Assembly: GCA_022841885.1 (NCBI GenBank) | Contig: JALHQP010000003.1 | Location: 1 to 64,000 of the forward strand | Direction of reading: 5' to 3' | DNA length: 64,000 nt | Origin: Aquincola sp. | GTDB lineage: Bacteria; Pseudomonadota; Gammaproteobacteria; Burkholderiales; Burkholderiaceae_C | Notes under the pieces: model-generated | Seen by the model: the letters and a program-made list of their open reading frames with translations, nothing else | Databases searched by the model: none | Told to the model about the DNA's origin: nothing | Part shown: positions 60,804 through 64,000 of the stretch, one piece after another | How positions within the stretch are numbered: the stretch's first letter is position 1 | How the letters are laid out: each line of letters begins with the position of its first letter | Program-made: the position numbers and the translations under genes

Positions 60804-61535
60804 TCAGTCAGCGATCCACACCCCACCCACCTCCCGCCACCCGCACCCATAGACGCGCGCCAGCAGGTCGGCGCGCAACAGGTCTGCTGCGGCCCCCTGC
60901 TCGCATACACCGTCGGGCAACAGCGCCAGCACATGCGTCGCGGTGCGCGCGATCCAGTTCACGTCGTGGGCCGAGATCACGAGCGCCTGGTCGGGCGGCA
61001 GTGAAGAGGCAAGCCAGCGCGCCACCAGCGCCTGGTGCGCCGGGTCCTGGAAGGCGACGGGCTCGTCGAGCAGCAGCAGCGGTGCGCCCTGCAGCGTGCA
61101 TTGCGCGAGCGCAACACGCTGGCGTTCGCCGCCCGAGAGTTCGAGCACCGGACGGTCCGCGAGCGCCTCGAGGTCGAGTGCGGCGAGTACCGCATGCGCG
61201 TCGTGGCGCGGACGCACGACGCTGAGCTCGAGCAGGCGCTCGACCGTGATCGGGAAGCGGTCGACCACCTGCTGCGGCATGAAGGCGCGCAGCGACGCGG
61301 CGTCGAACGCCGACCAGTCGCGCTGCGGCTGGCCTTGCCAAAGCAGGTCACCGCGCTGCGCCACGCCGGGCTCGCCGACGCCGGCAAGGGCACGCAGCAG
61401 CGTGCTCTTGCCGGCCGCGTTGCGGCCGATCACGCACCAGCGCTCGCCCGGTTGCACTTGCCAGTCGAGCCCGCGCACGAGCTCTCTTCCCGCCGCCGAA
61501 AGCGACAGGCCGTGAACGCCCAACAGCGCGCTCAC
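60804..61535 (-). CDS. btuD: Vitamin B12 ABC transporter ATP-binding protein
   Basis: A 243-residue ATPase of the iron-siderophore/B12 family. Walker A is GRNAAGKSTLL, the signature is LSGGERQRVALAQ, Walker B is PLLLLDEPVAFQD, and the switch His is in VISAHDVNW. The start is GTG, overlapping the btuC stop by 4 bp. It drives cobalamin import with BtuC and BtuF. Confidence 0.9.
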   Translation of the reverse strand: MSALLGVHGLSLSAAGRELVRGLDWQVQPGERWCVIGRNAAGKSTLLRALAGVGEPGVAQRGDLLWQGQPQRDWSAFDAASLRAFMPQQVVDRFPITVERLLELSVVRPRHDAHAVLAALDLEALADRPVLELSGGERQRVALAQCTLQGAPLLLLDEPVAFQDPAHQALVARWLASSLPPDQALVISAHDVNWIARTATHVLALLPDGVCEQGAAADLLRADLLARVYGCGWREVGGVWIAD

Positions 61536-62467
61536 CGCCCACCCCGCGCCAGGAACCACACGAACACCGGTGCGCCGACCAAGGCCATCACCGCACCGAC
61601 CGGCAGCTCGATCGGCAACACGACAGTGCGTGCACCGAGGTCCGCCGCCACCAGCAGCGCGGCGCCGCCGAGCGGCGACAGCAACGCCAGGTCGCGCGTG
61701 CGCTGCACGCCGGCCAGGCGCAGCGCGTGCGGGATCACGAGGCCGACGAATCCGATGGCCCCGGCGCTGGCCACGGCGAGTGCGGCGGCCAGCGACGCGC
61801 CGAGCAGCAGCTCGAAGCGCAGGCGCCGCACCGGCTCGCCGAGCAGGTGCGCGGCCACGCTGCCGAGCAACAGGCGGTCGAGCGCGCGCTCGCGCCAGAC
61901 GAACCAGGCCACCAGGGCCAGCGCGGCCAACAGGCAGCGCCCGCCATCGTCGGCCCCCGACAGGTCGCCGACGAGCCAGAAGATCGCGCCGCGCAGGCGC
62001 TGGTCCGGCGTCAGCGCCAGCAGCAGCGAAGCCATCGCGCCGAACAGGGCCGCGAGCATCGCGCCGGCCAGGATCAGGCGCGGCGACGCATCGTCGGTGG
62101 TGGCCAACGCGCGCCGCGCCAGCCACAGCAGCAGCGCACCGGCGGCGAGCGCGCCCGCCGCGGCGCCCGCGGTGATTGCGGCGCCGAACATCAACGCGAG
62201 CAGCGCGCCCACCGCCGCGCCGCCCGAGGTGCCGAGCACATAGGGGTCGGCCAGCGGGTTGCGCAGCAGCGACTGCATCGCGAGCCCCGACAGCGCGAGC
62301 AGCGCACCGACGCCGGCGGCCGCGGCCACGCGCGGCGCGCGCAGCGTGCGGATCATCTCGACATCCAGCCCCGCGCTGCCGAGGGCGAGCGCCGCCGCCA
62401 CCACCAGCAGCGTGGCCAGCACCAGCCCTGCGGCCAGCGCGATCAGGCGAGCGCCAGCCAACGGCAT
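61532..62467 (-). CDS. btuC: Vitamin B12 ABC transporter permease
   Basis: About 311 residues and ten helices, FecCD/BtuC family. LRAPRVAAAAGVGALLALSG, NPLADPYVLGTSGGAAVGAL and GFVGLVIPHALRLA (the coupling helix region facing BtuD) are diagnostic. ATG 62467 is used; TTG 62485 or GTG 62470 would extend it by up to six residues. B12 specificity is inferred from the neighbours, since the family also carries iron siderophores. Confidence 0.9.
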   Translation of the reverse strand: MPLAGARLIALAAGLVLATLLVVAAALALGSAGLDVEMIRTLRAPRVAAAAGVGALLALSGLAMQSLLRNPLADPYVLGTSGGAAVGALLALMFGAAITAGAAAGALAAGALLLWLARRALATTDDASPRLILAGAMLAALFGAMASLLLALTPDQRLRGAIFWLVGDLSGADDGGRCLLAALALVAWFVWRERALDRLLLGSVAAHLLGEPVRRLRFELLLGASLAAALAVASAGAIGFVGLVIPHALRLAGVQRTRDLALLSPLGGAALLVAADLGARTVVLPIELPVGAVMALVGAPVFVWFLARGGR

Positions 62468-62495
62468 CACCAGTCGATGGCGCAACGGGGGTGGG

Positions 62496-64000
62496 TCATC
62501 TCATCGTGCCCTGCAGTGACAGCAGCACGCTGCGCGGCGGCGCCGTGTAGCCGAGCACCTCGGGGCGCGAGGTGTCGGTGGCGTTCTCGACCTTGAGCGC
62601 CACGCGCCACTGCGGCGTGAGCTGGCGCGCCACGCGCAGGTCGAGCGTGCTGCGCGAGGGGTTGGTGGCATCGCCAAACGTCACCGGGTCGGTGTCCAGC
62701 CGCTTGCCGGTGTGGCGCAATGCGGCGCCGAGCTGCCACCCCGCCAGGCGCGTCGCGTAGTTGAGCGCCAGCGATTGCTTGGCGCGGCGCTTGAGCGGCC
62801 GGTCGCTGTCGCGGTCACGCGGGTCCTGCAGCGTCAGCTCCGCGATCAGCAGGCCCTCAGTGTCGAACGGCAGCGGCGTCTGCGCCATCAGTTCGAAGCC
62901 CTGGTTCTCGGCGCGCGCGATGTTCACCGTCTCGAACGTCACCGGGTCGAAGGCGATGCGGTCACGCTGGCGCTGTGCGAACAGCGCCCCGCGCAGCAGC
63001 GTCGCACCCTCGGACCATTGCAGCGCCAGCTCGGCCTGGCGCGAACGCTCGGGCATGAGTGTCGTGGCCGGGTTGGCGAACAGCTGGTCGAGGAAGGACG
63101 GCGCGGAGAAGCCGCTCGCCCATTGCGCGCTCAGCTTCCAGGCCGGTAGCCATTGCCAGGCCACGGCGGCCAAGCCGGTCGTGGCGCGGCCGTAGTCGCT
63201 GCTGTCGTCGCTGCGCACGGCCAGCTGGGTCTGCCAGCCGGCGGCCGGCTTGCCGAGCCAGGCCACGCGCAGGCTGTCGGTGCTGCGCGTGCGCTCCGGC
63301 GTGCCGCTGTCACCGAAACGCTCGCGCCGCGTCTCGACGCCGGCCTGCAGTTCGTGGCCCGGCGCCAGCGCGTAGCCCAGTTGCAGTGCGCCCAGGCGCA
63401 CGCGGTTGCGGCCCTCGGTGGCGAAGCCGGTCGGGTCGTCGAAGCGCTCGCGTGTCTCGCCGAGTTCGAGCTCGAGCCGCGTGGCCGCACCGAGCGCGTG
63501 ACGGCTCTTCAGGCCGGCCGACTCGACGCGCGTGGTCAGCACGTCGTCCAGGCCGGGCGCGAAGCCGTCGTACTCGCTGCGCGTGCGGGTGGACAGCAGG
63601 CTCAGCGCGCTCTGGTGACCCGCCGCCCAGGTCTGCTCGACGCGGGCACTGCCGCCACTCTGGCGCGCGGCGTCGCGGTCCGGATTCGCGCCGGGGTCGA
63701 CGCTGGCGTCGCGTGCCGAGAAGCCGTCGGTGCGGCGCCAGGCGAGCGAGGCCGACAGCTGCGTCGGCGTGGTGGCGTCACCGAAGCGCGCACCGCCGGC
63801 GAATGACGCCTGTTGCGTGCCATGGTCGCCCACCGCCACGCTGGCCTGCGGCGCGCTCGCGCGCCGCGTCACGATCTGCACCACGCCGCCGACCGCCTGC
63901 GCGCCATAGAGCGACGACAGGTTGCCGCGCACGATCTCGATGCGCTCGATCTGTTCGGGCAGCAGGTGCTGCCACGACGCGGTGCCGAAGTCGGCGCGCA
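62496..64000 (-). CDS. btuB: TonB-dependent outer-membrane receptor, probably BtuB (5' end beyond the window)
   Basis: At least 500 residues of a TonB-dependent receptor. The frame is open to the right edge and enters inside the plug domain (LLPEQIERIEIVRGNLSSLY, then GAQAVGGVVQIVTRR), followed by the 22-strand barrel ending in a typical aromatic-poor LLSLQGTMR. The plug N-terminus, TonB box and signal peptide are missing from the window. It lies 28 bp upstream of btuC, so cobalamin is the likely substrate. A cobalamin riboswitch, if present, would be outside the window. Confidence 0.88.
   Translation of the reverse strand, partial: RADFGTASWQHLLPEQIERIEIVRGNLSSLYGAQAVGGVVQIVTRRASAPQASVAVGDHGTQQASFAGGARFGDATTPTQLSASLAWRRTDGFSARDASVDPGANPDRDAARQSGGSARVEQTWAAGHQSALSLLSTRTRSEYDGFAPGLDDVLTTRVESAGLKSRHALGAATRLELELGETRERFDDPTGFATEGRNRVRLGALQLGYALAPGHELQAGVETRRERFGDSGTPERTRSTDSLRVAWLGKPAAGWQTQLAVRSDDSSDYGRATTGLAAVAWQWLPAWKLSAQWASGFSAPSFLDQLFANPATTLMPERSRQAELALQWSEGATLLRGALFAQRQRDRIAFDPVTFETVNIARAENQGFELMAQTPLPFDTEGLLIAELTLQDPRDRDSDRPLKRRAKQSLALNYATRLAGWQLGAALRHTGKRLDTDPVTFGDATNPSRSTLDLRVARQLTPQWRVALKVENATDTSRPEVLGYTAPPRSVLLSLQGTMR

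Noticed and set aside
63900-64000. Cobalamin riboswitch for btuB
   Set aside because: The frame is coding to the edge of the window; the leader lies outside, so nothing can be said.

Overview
The window looks like chromosome of a high-GC betaproteobacterium, most likely Burkholderiales of the Rubrivivax/Leptothrix/Methylibium type. This is inferred from the gene orders secG-tRNA-Leu-nuoA-N, rpsO-pnp-qor-tpiA and iscRSUA-hscBA-fdx, and from the intracellular PHB depolymerase. No rRNA, CRISPR array, transposase or integrase is visible. Coding density is very high, and many neighbouring genes overlap by 4 or 8 bp.

Layout. 0-7.3 kb holds a threonine-degradation pair (epimerase-type threonine dehydrogenase and kbl) with a divergent XRE/cupin regulator, a PAS-PAS-GGDEF diguanylate cyclase, a YihY-type membrane protein, a DUF2069 protein and a D-2-hydroxyacid dehydrogenase-type flavoenzyme. 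7.3-23 kb, minus strand, is the complete 14-gene respiratory complex I operon with a DUF2818/NUDIX/DUF1178 tail. It is preceded by tRNA-Leu(GAG), secG, tpiA, a quinone oxidoreductase, pnp and rpsO. 28-32.8 kb holds an aminotransferase, a periplasmic binding protein, an Hsp20, tsaD and a small unknown protein. 32.8-38.6 kb is the isc Fe-S assembly operon with an embedded GNAT acetyltransferase gene. It is followed by a low-molecular-weight protein tyrosine phosphatase, uvrB, an aromatic/aspartate aminotransferase, and a plus-strand string phaZ-rsxB-nth-btuF. 60.8-64 kb is the vitamin B12 uptake set btuD-btuC-btuB (btuB runs off the edge).

The most interesting part lies between btuF and btuD (46.2-60.7 kb). 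It reads as a light and photo-oxidative stress island. An eight-gene minus-strand operon carries a renalase-like flavoprotein, a high-potential iron-sulfur protein, DUF2256, a 4Fe-4S photolyase/cryptochrome (FeS-BCP/PhrB type), a second photolyase-like protein whose FAD-binding domain comes first, a DCC thiol protein, an SDR lacking the catalytic Tyr, and a small membrane protein. Divergent to it is a MerR-type regulator resembling the cobalamin photoreceptor family but without the cobalamin-binding motif. Next come a cyanide-insensitive-type bd quinol oxidase, a BLUF blue-light sensor, an ECF sigma factor with a very small anti-sigma, and an operon of a second renalase-like flavoprotein, a COQ7-type hydroxylase, UbiG and a SOUL haem protein.

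Three promoters in the island share TGCAACTT(T/C), a 14-nt spacer ending in C, and GT(T/A)(A/C)T. They sit upstream of cydA, of the sigma gene itself, and of the flavoprotein-coq7-ubiG-SOUL operon. I infer an autoregulated ECF regulon that raises ubiquinone synthesis (its last two steps) together with an alternative quinol oxidase, next to a BLUF/MerR-controlled photorepair operon. The wiring is inference; the genes and motif matches are visible in the sequence.
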